Of a DNA stretch of 64,000 bases, positions 24,847 through 33,362 are shown one piece after another (within the stretch, counting starts at the first letter, position 1; each line of letters begins with the position of its first letter). Source of the stretch: VRUE01 sp033856275 (GTDB lineage Bacteria; Actinomycetota; Thermoleophilia; Solirubrobacterales; 70-9); assembly GCA_033856275.1 (NCBI GenBank), contig JAWVFJ010000038.1, forward strand, positions 1 through 64,000, written 5' to 3'. The notes under the pieces are model-generated. The model searched no databases, was not told the DNA's origin, and saw only the letters and a program-made list of their open reading frames with translations. Both the position numbers and the translations under genes were made by a program.

Positions 24847-25733
24847 GAGTTCGGGGCCGCCCCGTTGCCGTTGGCACCAGCGTCGAGCTGGGAGACCGGT
24901 GCAGCGACCTTGGGCTTATCCGCTTTCAGCCAAGGCGGGGCGGTTGTGCCGAGCTTGACGACGAGGTAGAGGTGAGCGCCAATCAGGGCGATGATCGCAC
25001 CGGGGACAAGCAGCATGTGGATCGCATAGAAGCGCGAGAGGGTCGTCGCCCCCAGCTCAGGCCCGGCGCGCAGGAAGTCGCTCAGGTAGGGCCCGATCAC
25101 CGGGCCGGTGCCGTTGATGTTGATGCCGACAACCGAGGCCCAGAAGGATCGCTGATCGAAGGGCAGCAAGTAGCCGGTGAAGGCCATCGTCATCGTCAGG
25201 ATCAAGAGCACCACGCCGATCACCCAGTTGAGCTCGCGCGGGTACTTGTAGGCGCCGAAGAAGAAGGTGCGGCCCATGTGGAGGAAGACCAGGATCACCA
25301 TCACGCTCGAACCCCACTTGTGCATGCCGTGAACGAGCTGGCCGAGGAAGACGTCGTTGTTGATGTGGGCGATCGAGGCGTAAGCCTGGGTGGTCGAGGG
25401 CGTGTAGAACATCGCCAGGAAGACCCCGGTAATCGCCTGGGAGACGAAGGCGATCAGGGTCGCCGAGCCGAGCGTGTAGAACCAGTTGGTGCCCTTCGGC
25501 ACCTTGCGATAGAGCATCCCGGTGAGGAAGCCGGTGGCGGCGGTGCGCTGGTCGACCCAGGCGAGCACGTCGGCCGGCGCTTCCTTGGCGCGGTCGCCAA
25601 GGCGCTGCGCGTCGGAGGGCCGCTCCGGCGGCGCGGACTTGAGGTCGCCCGGAGCCGTGCCCTTGGCGCCGTTGCCCGCGCCGGGCTTGGCCGGTTTGCG
25701 GAGCGGAGCGGGAATCAGGGAGTCGAGCTTCAT
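24843..25733 (-). CDS. qcrB: cytochrome bc complex QcrB: cytochrome b N-terminal half
   Basis: A 296-residue membrane protein with a 90-residue basic, Pro/Ala-rich cytoplasmic leader followed by four membrane helices. Paired histidines for the two b hemes are visible (around LVHGMHKWGSS and FLHMGRTFFFG; IHMLLVPGAI and IGAHLYLVV). It is the cytochrome b6-like half of a split cytochrome b; the other half is in QcrC. It transfers electrons from menaquinol to the Rieske centre and to the b hemes. It lies 14 bases after qcrA and overlaps qcrC. Confidence 0.94.
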   Translation of the reverse strand: MKLDSLIPAPLRKPAKPGAGNGAKGTAPGDLKSAPPERPSDAQRLGDRAKEAPADVLAWVDQRTAATGFLTGMLYRKVPKGTNWFYTLGSATLIAFVSQAITGVFLAMFYTPSTTQAYASIAHINNDVFLGQLVHGMHKWGSSVMVILVFLHMGRTFFFGAYKYPRELNWVIGVVLLILTMTMAFTGYLLPFDQRSFWASVVGININGTGPVIGPYLSDFLRAGPELGATTLSRFYAIHMLLVPGAIIALIGAHLYLVVKLGTTAPPWLKADKPKVAAPVSQLDAGANGNGAAPNS

Positions 25734-25747
25734 CTGCGCCTAGCCGA

Positions 25748-26422
25748 TCATGGGGGTGGGAAGGTGGACGGACGCGGTGGATACAGATATTCCCAGACTC
25801 CGCCGGTGAACTCGCCGGGGTCACGGGCGCGGACGGGCTCGAGTTGAGAGGTAACGCTGTAGCGGGGGCCGACCTCGACCTGGCCGTCGCGGACGCGGGT
25901 CTGGAATTGGTCGAGCGGCCGCACCGGCGGGCCGCCGATGCGCTTGCCCTGGAAGTCGTAGACACCGCCGTGGCAAGGGCAGATGAAGTTGCCGGCAGCC
26001 TCTACGAAGCGGACCGGGCAGCCAAGATGAGCACAGCGGTTGGAGACGGCGACGAACTTGCCCGCTTCCTCACCGAGTTGCTTGGAGCTCCTGCGGACGT
26101 AAGCGGTGGTCTTGCCGGCGTCGCCGATCCCCTCGGTTTCGGTGAATACGACTTGGCGATAGGTGTCTTCGACGAAGTCGTTGACCGGACCGACGGCCTC
26201 CCAACGCTCCTTGCCGCGGTGGAAGATCGGCGCCACAGCAAAACCGACCGCGGGCAGGACGATCGCGGCACCGGCAATCCCGCCAAGACCCTGCACGGCG
26301 ACCGTGAAGGCGCGGCGTCGAGTCATCGACTCGCCCTCGAAATAACCAGGTGGGTCGGGCTTCAGCCGCTCCGGCCGGGCGGCCGTCTCGGCCCCATTCT
26401 GCTTGTCCGCGTCGTCGCTCAA
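25748..26422 (-). CDS. qcrA: Rieske iron-sulfur subunit QcrA
   Basis: A 224-residue protein with a twin-arginine-like motif (TRRRAFTV) before a single hydrophobic helix and a C-terminal Rieske domain holding the 2Fe-2S ligands CAHLGC and CPCHGG. It accepts electrons from menaquinol and is probably exported by the Tat system encoded at 20.7-21.7 kb. The start is TTG at 26422 with GAGGTTG five bases upstream; TAGACT further upstream is the likely -10 box, so this operon has a conventional short leader. Confidence 0.95.
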   Translation of the reverse strand: MSDDADKQNGAETAARPERLKPDPPGYFEGESMTRRRAFTVAVQGLGGIAGAAIVLPAVGFAVAPIFHRGKERWEAVGPVNDFVEDTYRQVVFTETEGIGDAGKTTAYVRRSSKQLGEEAGKFVAVSNRCAHLGCPVRFVEAAGNFICPCHGGVYDFQGKRIGGPPVRPLDQFQTRVRDGQVEVGPRYSVTSQLEPVRARDPGEFTGGVWEYLYPPRPSTFPPP

Positions 26423-26444
26423 CAGCTCAACCTCAGAAGCTCGG

Positions 26445-26450
26445 AGTCTA
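26445..26450 (-). promoter_or_regulatory. -10 box of the qcrABC operon
   Basis: TAGACT on the minus strand, 22 bases before the qcrA TTG, in the 33-base gap to the preceding gene. It leaves room for a short leader with the GAGGTTG ribosome binding site. Confidence 0.4.
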
Positions 26451-26455
26451 TTGAC

Positions 26456-26908
26456 TCACGCCGCGTCGCGGTCGCCATGGTCCCTGCCACCGACCGCGAG
26501 GGCGGCAGCACGCCACAGGGCCGGCACCTCGGGCTCGCGTCCCTCGCTGTGCAACTGGGCGCAGCGGCCAATCAACTCGGCCAGCACCGCGACCGCCTCG
26601 GCATCGCCGAGAGCGGCAAGGCGCTCGATGCCGAGGGCATAGAGGTAATCGCCCGCGAGCAGCGCCAGGTCAGCATCGTGACCGTTCAGGAGGCGCGGCT
26701 CGCCGTAGTGGAGCAGGTAGCCCTCGCGCACCGCCTCGACCACGAGCGCGTACTCGCCCGGTGACGCGGCCGAGCGAGGTCCGAGGGCGGCAAGCAGGCC
26801 GAAGACGGGCCGCTCCGCCGCGTCGACCACGTGGGCTGAGATCGGCGCCTCTGCCTCGCGCAGGCGCGCCGAGAGCATGGCAAGCGCGTCCTTAGGATCG
26901 GAGGTCAT
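26456..26908 (-). CDS. small helical protein of unknown function
   Basis: A 150-residue, Ala/Leu/Glu-rich and probably all-helical soluble protein. The central stretch DLALLAGDYLYALGIERLAA recalls the helix around the GDLLFSRA segment of polyprenyl synthases, but there are no Asp-rich catalytic motifs, so it is not an active synthase. It may be a non-catalytic partner subunit, as in some heptaprenyl synthases; this is weak inference. The start is ATG at 26908, with AGGGGAT a few bases upstream. It sits between hemL and qcrA on the same strand. Confidence 0.65.
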   Translation of the reverse strand: MTSDPKDALAMLSARLREAEAPISAHVVDAAERPVFGLLAALGPRSAASPGEYALVVEAVREGYLLHYGEPRLLNGHDADLALLAGDYLYALGIERLAALGDAEAVAVLAELIGRCAQLHSEGREPEVPALWRAAALAVGGRDHGDRDAA

Positions 26909-26922
26909 CTAGATCCCCTGGT

Positions 26923-26961
26923 GCAACGCGCTGTCCCCCTATATGGGGGAGAAAACGTTGC
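26923..26961. other. two-part hairpin between hemL and the helical protein gene
   Basis: An outer stem GCAACG/CGTTGC (26923-26928 and 26956-26961) encloses an inner stem CCCCC/GGGGG with loop TATAT (26935-26949). There is no T-tract after the stem in either direction, so it is not a normal intrinsic terminator. It could act in mRNA processing or shield the RBS region of the downstream gene. Confidence 0.4.
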
Positions 26962-26966
26962 GCCCC

Positions 26967-28232
<1,266 letters not shown>

Positions 28233-28240
28233 GGCGGCGC

Positions 28241-28359
28241 TAGATGCCAGGCCCGGCAGGGGTGGAGCGTCTTGTACTTTTTCGGCACGCGCTGCGGGCG
28301 CCAGCAGACGCGGACCCACCGAAAAAGTTAAGCGGAACCCCTGCCGGGCCTGGCATCTA
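28241..28359. repeat. inverted-repeat element, copy A
   Basis: A 119-base element. Perfectly complementary 22-base outer arms (28241-28262 and 28338-28359) surround a conserved core: CTTGTACTTTTTCGG (28271-28285) and CCGAAAAAGTTAAG (28319-28332), with a GC-rich loop. Three further copies with the same core lie at 34153, 37317 and 43173. The right arm ends exactly at the stop codon of the siroheme-decarboxylase-like gene and the left arm ends eight bases before the hemL start. Confidence 0.85.
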
Positions 28360-29442
28360 CGAGTGCTCCGCTTCCCACCTGGCGTACTCGTCGGTGAAGT
28401 AGTGCAGGCGGATCTTCTTGAACTCGGTTGAGGAGTAGAGAGTCGCCCGGGCGTCGGGTCCCATGCCACAGTCCTCGGCGATCGAGTCGAGGACTGCGTC
28501 GCACTCCTCCTTGGAGCGGCCGTGGGCCATCGTGAAGACGCTGTAGGGCCAGTCCTCGTAAGTAGGGCGCTGGTAGCAATGGGAGATGCCGCGAAAGGAG
28601 GCCATGCGGCTTCCCGTCGCCATGATTTCCTCCTCGGGCACCTTCCAGACGCCCATGCCGTTGGCTGAGAAGCCGGCGCGGCGGTGGTAGAGAATCGCGG
28701 CGACGCGGCGCAGCAGCTTGCGTTCGACCATGCCGCCGAGGTGCGCGAGCAGTTCCTCGGTCGTCATTCCCAGTTCGGCGGCGGCGGCATCGTAGGGGCG
28801 CTCGACTGCCTCCATCGGGCCCTGCAGGGCGCGGATAACGGCGACGTCGCGCTCGTCGTAAGGCTGCGCCTCGAGCTCGCGTGGCGGCGAGGCATCGATC
28901 GCCGCAGAGAGAGCGTCGGTGCCCTTCTCCATCTCCAGGTTCATGTTGATCTTGAACAGGGTGAGAGTCGGCAGCTGGCGCATCGACTCGGCGCCGGTCT
29001 CGCGCATCAGCACCTCGAGAGTCCCTCCGAGGCCGAGCTCGGAGTCTGGCGGCGTCGCGATCGTGAACCAGAGGTTGAAGTCGTGGGTGCGCAAGTAGTT
29101 GTGCGAGACGCCGGGGTGGGAGTTGACGATCTGCGCCGCGCGGTGGGGGTGCTCGCCGTCAACCTTGGCGGCGACCAGCATCGACTCGTAACCGAGGGCC
29201 CGGGTGTCGAAGATCGGCGTGATCTCGCGGATGATCCGCTCGTCGAGCAGGCGTTGGGTGCGCGCAAGAACGTCATCGAGCTCCAGCTCCGCCTCGGAGG
29301 CGACAAGGGCAAAGGGCTCGGGGTCGAGCGGGAAGCTCGACTGCAACAGGTTCATCAGCCGCTTGTCGGTCTCATCGAGCGGGATCGCGGCGCCGTCCTT
29401 ACGCGCGCGGGCCTTCGACTGCGGGACCTTTACCGAAGCCAC
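28357..29442 (-). CDS. fused siroheme decarboxylase-like (AhbA/AhbB, NirD/NirL) protein, Lrp/AsnC fold
   Basis: A 361-residue protein made of two Lrp/AsnC-type halves. Half one (about 20-175) contains GVSHNYLRTHDFNLWFTI; half two (about 185-345) contains GISHCYQRPTYEDWPYSVFT. These His/Tyr/Arg-containing motifs are the signatures of siroheme decarboxylase subunits AhbA and AhbB and of NirDL, here in a single chain. Those enzymes make 12,18-didecarboxysiroheme; a regulatory role is also possible because the fold has a helix-turn-helix. The start is GTG at 29442, behind a perfect AAGGAGG at seven bases spacing, overlapping hemB by 13 bases. The larger frame to 30039 is the antisense-free shadow of hemB and is rejected. 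Confidence 0.82.
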   Translation of the reverse strand: MASVKVPQSKARARKDGAAIPLDETDKRLMNLLQSSFPLDPEPFALVASEAELELDDVLARTQRLLDERIIREITPIFDTRALGYESMLVAAKVDGEHPHRAAQIVNSHPGVSHNYLRTHDFNLWFTIATPPDSELGLGGTLEVLMRETGAESMRQLPTLTLFKINMNLEMEKGTDALSAAIDASPPRELEAQPYDERDVAVIRALQGPMEAVERPYDAAAAELGMTTEELLAHLGGMVERKLLRRVAAILYHRRAGFSANGMGVWKVPEEEIMATGSRMASFRGISHCYQRPTYEDWPYSVFTMAHGRSKEECDAVLDSIAEDCGMGPDARATLYSSTEFKKIRLHYFTDEYARWEAEHS

Positions 29443-30401
29443 GCGGCAGCCTCCTTGGCGTAGTAGGTGACGATCGCGTCGGCGCCGGCCCGGCGGATCG
29501 AGGTCAGCGTCTCCAATACGGCGGCCTTCTCGTCGATCCAACCCTGCTCGGCGGCGGCCTTCAGCATCGAGTACTCGCCAGAGACCTGGTAGGCCGCCAG
29601 GGGAGCTCCCGTTGCGTCCTTTACCCGGCGAACCACATCGAGGTAGGGGGTGGCGGGCTTGACCATCAACATGTCGGCGCCCTCCTCGAGGTCCAGTTCG
29701 GCCTCGCGAACCGCTTCGGTGGCGTTGGCCGGATCCATCTGGTAGCCGCGCCGGTCGCCGAATTCGGGGGTGGACTCGGCCGCGTCGCGAAAGGGACCGT
29801 AGAAGGCGGAGGCGTACTTGGCGCTGTAGGCGATGATCGGCACCCCGGCGTGGCCCTCCTCGTCGAGTTGGTGGCGGATCGAACCCACGCGCCCGTCCAT
29901 CATGTCGCTGGGGGCGACCGCGTCGGCGCCGGCCTCGGCGTGGGAGATCGCGATTTTGGCCAGCAACTCGACAGTGATGTCGTTGTCGACCTCTCCCTCG
30001 CGGACGAAGCCGCAGTGGCCGTGCGAGGTGTACTCGCAAAGACAGACGTCGGTGATCACGGTGAGGTCGGGGTGAGCCTCCTTCAGCGCCCGCACCGCCA
30101 TCTGCACGACGCCCTCATCGTCGTAGGCGCCCGAGCCCGACTCGTCCTTGGCCGCGGGGACGCCGAAGAGCAGTACGGCGCCGATGCCCGCGGTGGCGAT
30201 CTCGGTGGCCTCGGCGACCAGCTCGGAGATCGAGAAGCGCTCGATGCCTGGCATCGAGTCGATTTCCTCGCGGACGTTCTCGCCGGCTACTACGAAAAGG
30301 GGTTGGATCAGGTCGCGTGGAGAGAGCTCGGTCTCTCGGACCAGCGCTCGGAGCGCCTCCGTGCGGCGGAGGCGACGCATGCGGGTGGCAGGAAACGGCA
30401 T
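29430..30401 (-). CDS. hemB: delta-aminolevulinic acid dehydratase (porphobilinogen synthase)
   Basis: A 323-residue enzyme that condenses two 5-aminolevulinate molecules to porphobilinogen. The zinc-binding cysteine/histidine site CLCEYTSHGHC marks the Zn-dependent class. Active-site lysines lie in IIAYSAKYASAFYGPFR and MLMVKPATPYLD, and the Mg/allosteric region is present. The ATG start at 30401 has TAAACT ten bases upstream and no Shine-Dalgarno, so a leaderless transcript is likely. It heads the hemB, siroheme-decarboxylase-like, hemL series. Confidence 0.97.
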   Translation of the reverse strand: MPFPATRMRRLRRTEALRALVRETELSPRDLIQPLFVVAGENVREEIDSMPGIERFSISELVAEATEIATAGIGAVLLFGVPAAKDESGSGAYDDEGVVQMAVRALKEAHPDLTVITDVCLCEYTSHGHCGFVREGEVDNDITVELLAKIAISHAEAGADAVAPSDMMDGRVGSIRHQLDEEGHAGVPIIAYSAKYASAFYGPFRDAAESTPEFGDRRGYQMDPANATEAVREAELDLEEGADMLMVKPATPYLDVVRRVKDATGAPLAAYQVSGEYSMLKAAAEQGWIDEKAAVLETLTSIRRAGADAIVTYYAKEAAAWLR

Positions 30402-30411
30402 TTCAAAGCCG

Positions 30412-30417
30412 AGTTTA
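30412..30417 (-). promoter_or_regulatory. -10 box of hemB (leaderless type)
   Basis: TAAACT on the minus strand, ten bases before the hemB ATG. The region where a -35 box would lie falls in the arm of the long hairpin at 30422-30498, so the hairpin could affect this promoter. Confidence 0.45.
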
Positions 30418-30421
30418 AGGG

Positions 30422-30498
30422 AGGGACGCGGGTGCCCCTATCCCAGACGCCCGGCTTCGCCGGGCTTGAGTGTCTGGGATAGGGGCACCCGCGTCCCT
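30422..30498. repeat. long perfect hairpin in the hemB/ABC transporter divergent region
   Basis: Two exactly complementary 27-base arms (30422-30448 and 30472-30498; each contains GGGTGCCCCTATCCC or its complement) enclose an inner GCCCGGC-TTC-GCCGGGC hairpin (30449-30465). It lacks the TTTTTCGG core of the four A-D elements, sharing only a TAGGGG block. It lies between two divergent promoters, where a terminator is not expected. Confidence 0.8.
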
Positions 30499-30539
30499 TG
30501 CTCAAGCGGTAGCTAACACAAGCGGCTTCCCTCGATGGG

Positions 30540-30545
30540 TAGCTT
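30540..30545 (+). promoter_or_regulatory. -10 box of the ABC transporter operon (leaderless type)
   Basis: TAGCTT lies eight bases before the ATG at 30554 and decides the start over the upstream in-frame codons at 30470-30553. Confidence 0.45.
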
Positions 30546-30553
30546 TCGGCGGC

Positions 30554-31294
30554 ATGGGAGCAGGGAGCGGGACTCGAGAGGCCGTGTTGGAGGCGCGCAA
30601 GCTGGTTAAACGCTTCGGGGAGCGGGAAGCTCTGCGGGGCATTGACTTCGAAGCGTCGGCTGGTGAGCTTGTGGCTGTCATCGGGCCCAACGGCGCGGGT
30701 AAGACGACGCTTCTCTCGATCCTTGCCGGCATCTCCAAGCCCGACAGCGGTGAGGTACACGTGCCGCAAGGGGAGGTGGGGTGGGTGCCTCAGCAGGCGG
30801 CGCTCTATCGGCGGCTGACGGTGGACGAGAACTTGTTGCTCTTTGCCCGGCTCGAGAAGCACGAGAATCCGCGTCGCTCGGTCGAGGAGATGCTTGAGCT
30901 GACCGGGCTGGGCGAGCGGCGGGGGGAGATCGTGGCGCGGCTCTCTGGTGGCAATCAGCAGCGAATCAATATTGCGATCGGGCTGCTGGCACGGCCGTCG
31001 GTGTTGTTGCTTGACGAGCCGAGTGTGGGGCTCGATCCACGGCAGCGGGCGCGGTTGTGGGAGTTCGTCTCGGCACTGGCGGCCAATCGCGGGACAACGG
31101 TGATCTTCTCCACTCATGACATCCAGGAGGCCGAGCGCTACGGCAAGCGGGTGCTCGTGCTCGCCGACGGTGAGGCGCTCTTCGATGGATCGGCCGATGG
31201 GCTGCGCGAAGCAGTGCGCCGGGAGGCACCGGAGGCAGCCGACCAGGACTTCGAGACCGCTTTCGTCGCCTTCCTCCACCACCGGGGACACTGA
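30554..31294 (+). CDS. ABC transporter ATP-binding protein
   Basis: About 246 residues with all ABC motifs: Walker A GPNGAGKTT, Q-loop in WVPQQAALY, signature LSGGNQQR, Walker B VLLLDEPSVGLD and the switch His in STHDIQEAER. The family resembles drug, antibiotic or lipid exporters of the ABC-2 type. The start ATG at 30554 follows TAGCTT; a GTG further in (VLEARKL) is the other option. Its stop overlaps the start of the permease gene (TGATG), so the two form a pair. Confidence 0.92.
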   Translation: MGAGSGTREAVLEARKLVKRFGEREALRGIDFEASAGELVAVIGPNGAGKTTLLSILAGISKPDSGEVHVPQGEVGWVPQQAALYRRLTVDENLLLFARLEKHENPRRSVEEMLELTGLGERRGEIVARLSGGNQQRINIAIGLLARPSVLLLDEPSVGLDPRQRARLWEFVSALAANRGTTVIFSTHDIQEAERYGKRVLVLADGEALFDGSADGLREAVRREAPEAADQDFETAFVAFLHHRGH

Positions 31295-32646
31295 TGCGCT
31301 GGCTGCTGCTCAAGGACCTTCAGATCCTGCGCCGCTCTCCCCTGCAGGCGTTTCTCCTGGTTGCCTATCCCGTGCTGATCGCCGTCCTCGTCGGCTTCGC
31401 GATCTCGCGTTCTCCGGACAAGCCCCGCGTCGCCTTTCTCAACGAAGTGCCGGCGGAATCGCGGATCTCCGTCGGCACGGCAGCCCTTCCCAATATCGGC
31501 ATCGATGACCGCATCTGCGGGCGGGTCGAGTGCGTCCGCGTAAAGAGCCGCGGCGAAGCAACCGACGCGGTGCGCTCGGGTGACGTGCTCGCGGCACTGA
31601 TCCTGCCCTCCGATCTGGTCGACCGGATCAACTCGCTCTCGACGCCGAGCCCGAGCACTCCGGAAGTCGATGTGATCGTCAACGAGGAGGATCCCGTCAA
31701 GGCGCGGCTGGTCAACGACCGAATCAACTCGTTGCTGACCCAGGCCAACCTCGTGATCGCCCGACGGATCGCTCACGAAGGCGGCAAATTCGTCGGTCTT
31801 GTCGTCCACGGCGGTGAGTTCACGGTGCTCGGCCAGGCGATCCAGATACTCGGACTGGGCAACACGGCCCGCATCTTGCATGCCGTGCGGGCGACCCTCC
31901 CCCCAGGAGCGCTGCGTGAATCGCTCGACCAGGTCCTTCGCTTCACTGCCCTCACGCGCACCAACCTCGGTACGGCCGGGACGCTGCTGACCCGCCTCAG
32001 CCAACCGATCGAAGTCGACAAGCAGGTCGTCAACGCCTCCACCCCACCGCTCGAAGTCTTCGCGATCGCCGTCGCCGCCACCTTCACCCTCGCTTTCGTC
32101 ACGGTGCTGCTGGTCGCCGGCTCGCTGGCGCTCGAGCGCGAGGAGAACGCCTTCCCGCGGCTGACCCGGGGCCTGGTCTCGCGCTCGGCGCTGCTGACTG
32201 AGAAGGTGACCTTGGGCGTCGCCGTCGGCCTGACTGTCACCCTGCTGATGCTGGCCGGCTTGGCCCTCTTCGTCCCCTTGCACTGGAGTCGCTTTGGCCT
32301 CTGGCTGTTGGCGATCATTGGCGGAGGCGCCGCGCTTGGCGCCGCTGGGGCGGCGCTCGGGGCGGCGGCGCGTGAGGTGCGGGCGGTCTCGCTGCTGGCG
32401 TTCATGGTCACGCTGCCGATCGCCTTCCTCTCGCTGATCCCCTCTGGGACGGTTGGGCCAGCGCTCTTCGATGCGATCAAGGTGATCACGGCCCTCTTCC
32501 CCTTCAAGCCGGCGTTGCAGGCGATGACCGCGGCGCTCGATCCCGGTGGGCCGAGCATCGCTGCGGCGCTCCTCCACCTTGCGATCCTCATCGTCGCCTA
32601 CGGCCTGCTCGCCCGCCTGGCATTGCGCCGCTTCAGCGCAGTCTGA
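31294..32646 (+). CDS. ABC-2 type transporter permease
   Basis: A 450-residue membrane protein with the ABC-2 layout: one N-terminal helix (about 15-38), a large extracytoplasmic loop of about 230 residues, then five or six helices in the C-terminal 220 residues (including the TFTLAFVTVLLVAGSLALE helix and the ERE coupling motif). Two cysteines (ICGRVEC) in the loop may form a disulfide. It is an exporter half-pair with the ATPase upstream. Substrate unknown. Its 3' end overlaps the convergent gene at 32633 by 14 bases. Confidence 0.9.
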   Translation: MRWLLLKDLQILRRSPLQAFLLVAYPVLIAVLVGFAISRSPDKPRVAFLNEVPAESRISVGTAALPNIGIDDRICGRVECVRVKSRGEATDAVRSGDVLAALILPSDLVDRINSLSTPSPSTPEVDVIVNEEDPVKARLVNDRINSLLTQANLVIARRIAHEGGKFVGLVVHGGEFTVLGQAIQILGLGNTARILHAVRATLPPGALRESLDQVLRFTALTRTNLGTAGTLLTRLSQPIEVDKQVVNASTPPLEVFAIAVAATFTLAFVTVLLVAGSLALEREENAFPRLTRGLVSRSALLTEKVTLGVAVGLTVTLLMLAGLALFVPLHWSRFGLWLLAIIGGGAALGAAGAALGAAAREVRAVSLLAFMVTLPIAFLSLIPSGTVGPALFDAIKVITALFPFKPALQAMTAALDPGGPSIAAALLHLAILIVAYGLLARLALRRFSAV

Positions 32647-33328
32647 GTGGCCGCCGGGGCAGTTGGGCGGAGCGCGACTGCGAGAGACCTGGGTCGGTGA
32701 CGTTGGCGAGCACGAACGCCTCGAGTCCGTCATCTGGGCAGAGCGAGGACCGCACGTACTCGATCGCCTCGGGCTCGCTGAAGGCCATGAAAGCCCGGCC
32801 GCTTGCCCGCACCGCCGAAAGGGCCACCTCTGAGCCCTCGACGAGCAGGCAGCCGTGGCGACTCAAGTATGCGGAGGGGTCGACGACCGTCTCCTCGCCA
32901 TCGAGACGGCAAATAGCCCCGTCGATCGCCGCCGCCTCGTAGTTGGGCTCAGTCGCTGAGACGAGGCCCACCTGTGCTCTGGTCATGTAGACGACATGGA
33001 TCCGCACCTTGGTCCCCGGGCTCCGTTGCAGGGTCGCGGGGATGGCGCCGTAGGGCGAGATGTGGGCGGAATAGACGACGTCGAAGTCGTCGAGCCAGGC
33101 CGGAACGACGAGCACTGGCTGGTCGCTCAGCGCCAGCTTGCGGGCGAGAACTTCGGGTGAGGCATTCGACCCATAGGCCAGCATCGGGGTCCGCTCCTCG
33201 CACTCGATCTCGAGCTCCGCCGGCTCGAGGGTCTGGTGACCGAGCTGGATGAAGGCGTGCCAGGGCGCCGTGTACGGGTAGCCCATGGCGCGCTCGACCA
33301 CGTCGCTTCGCTCGTTCACCCTCCACAC
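32633..33328 (-). CDS. gamma-glutamylcyclotransferase-fold protein
   Basis: A 231-residue protein. The motif MLAYGSNASPEVL near residue 50 is the phosphate/substrate-binding loop of the GGCT (BtrG-like) fold, and the glutamate-containing strand in LLVEGSEVAL may supply the acid. The N-terminal 45 residues precede the fold and include an MGYPYTAPWHAF segment. The true reaction is unknown; members remove 5-oxoproline from gamma-glutamyl compounds or act on modified amines. The GTG start at 33328 is tentative (GTG 33319 or ATG 33286 are alternatives). It is divergent from ymdB. Confidence 0.65.
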   Translation of the reverse strand: MWRVNERSDVVERAMGYPYTAPWHAFIQLGHQTLEPAELEIECEERTPMLAYGSNASPEVLARKLALSDQPVLVVPAWLDDFDVVYSAHISPYGAIPATLQRSPGTKVRIHVVYMTRAQVGLVSATEPNYEAAAIDGAICRLDGEETVVDPSAYLSRHGCLLVEGSEVALSAVRASGRAFMAFSEPEAIEYVRSSLCPDDGLEAFVLANVTDPGLSQSRSAQLPRRPLRLR

Positions 33329-33347
33329 CCTTTCGCAATTGCGCAGC

Positions 33348-33353
33348 TAGGGT
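33348..33353 (+). promoter_or_regulatory. -10 box of the YmdB-like gene
   Basis: TAGGGT lies nine bases before the ATG at 33363. A perfect palindrome, CGCAATTGCG, sits just upstream in the 34-base divergent gap and could be an operator shared with the gene at 32633-33328. Confidence 0.45.
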
Positions 33354-33362
33354 CAGGTGACC

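Noticed and set aside
28357..30039. 560-residue version of the siroheme-decarboxylase-like gene
   Set aside because: The extra 199 residues are an alternative frame inside hemB with Arg/Gly-rich composition. The GTG at 29442 has a perfect AAGGAGG and gives the family length.
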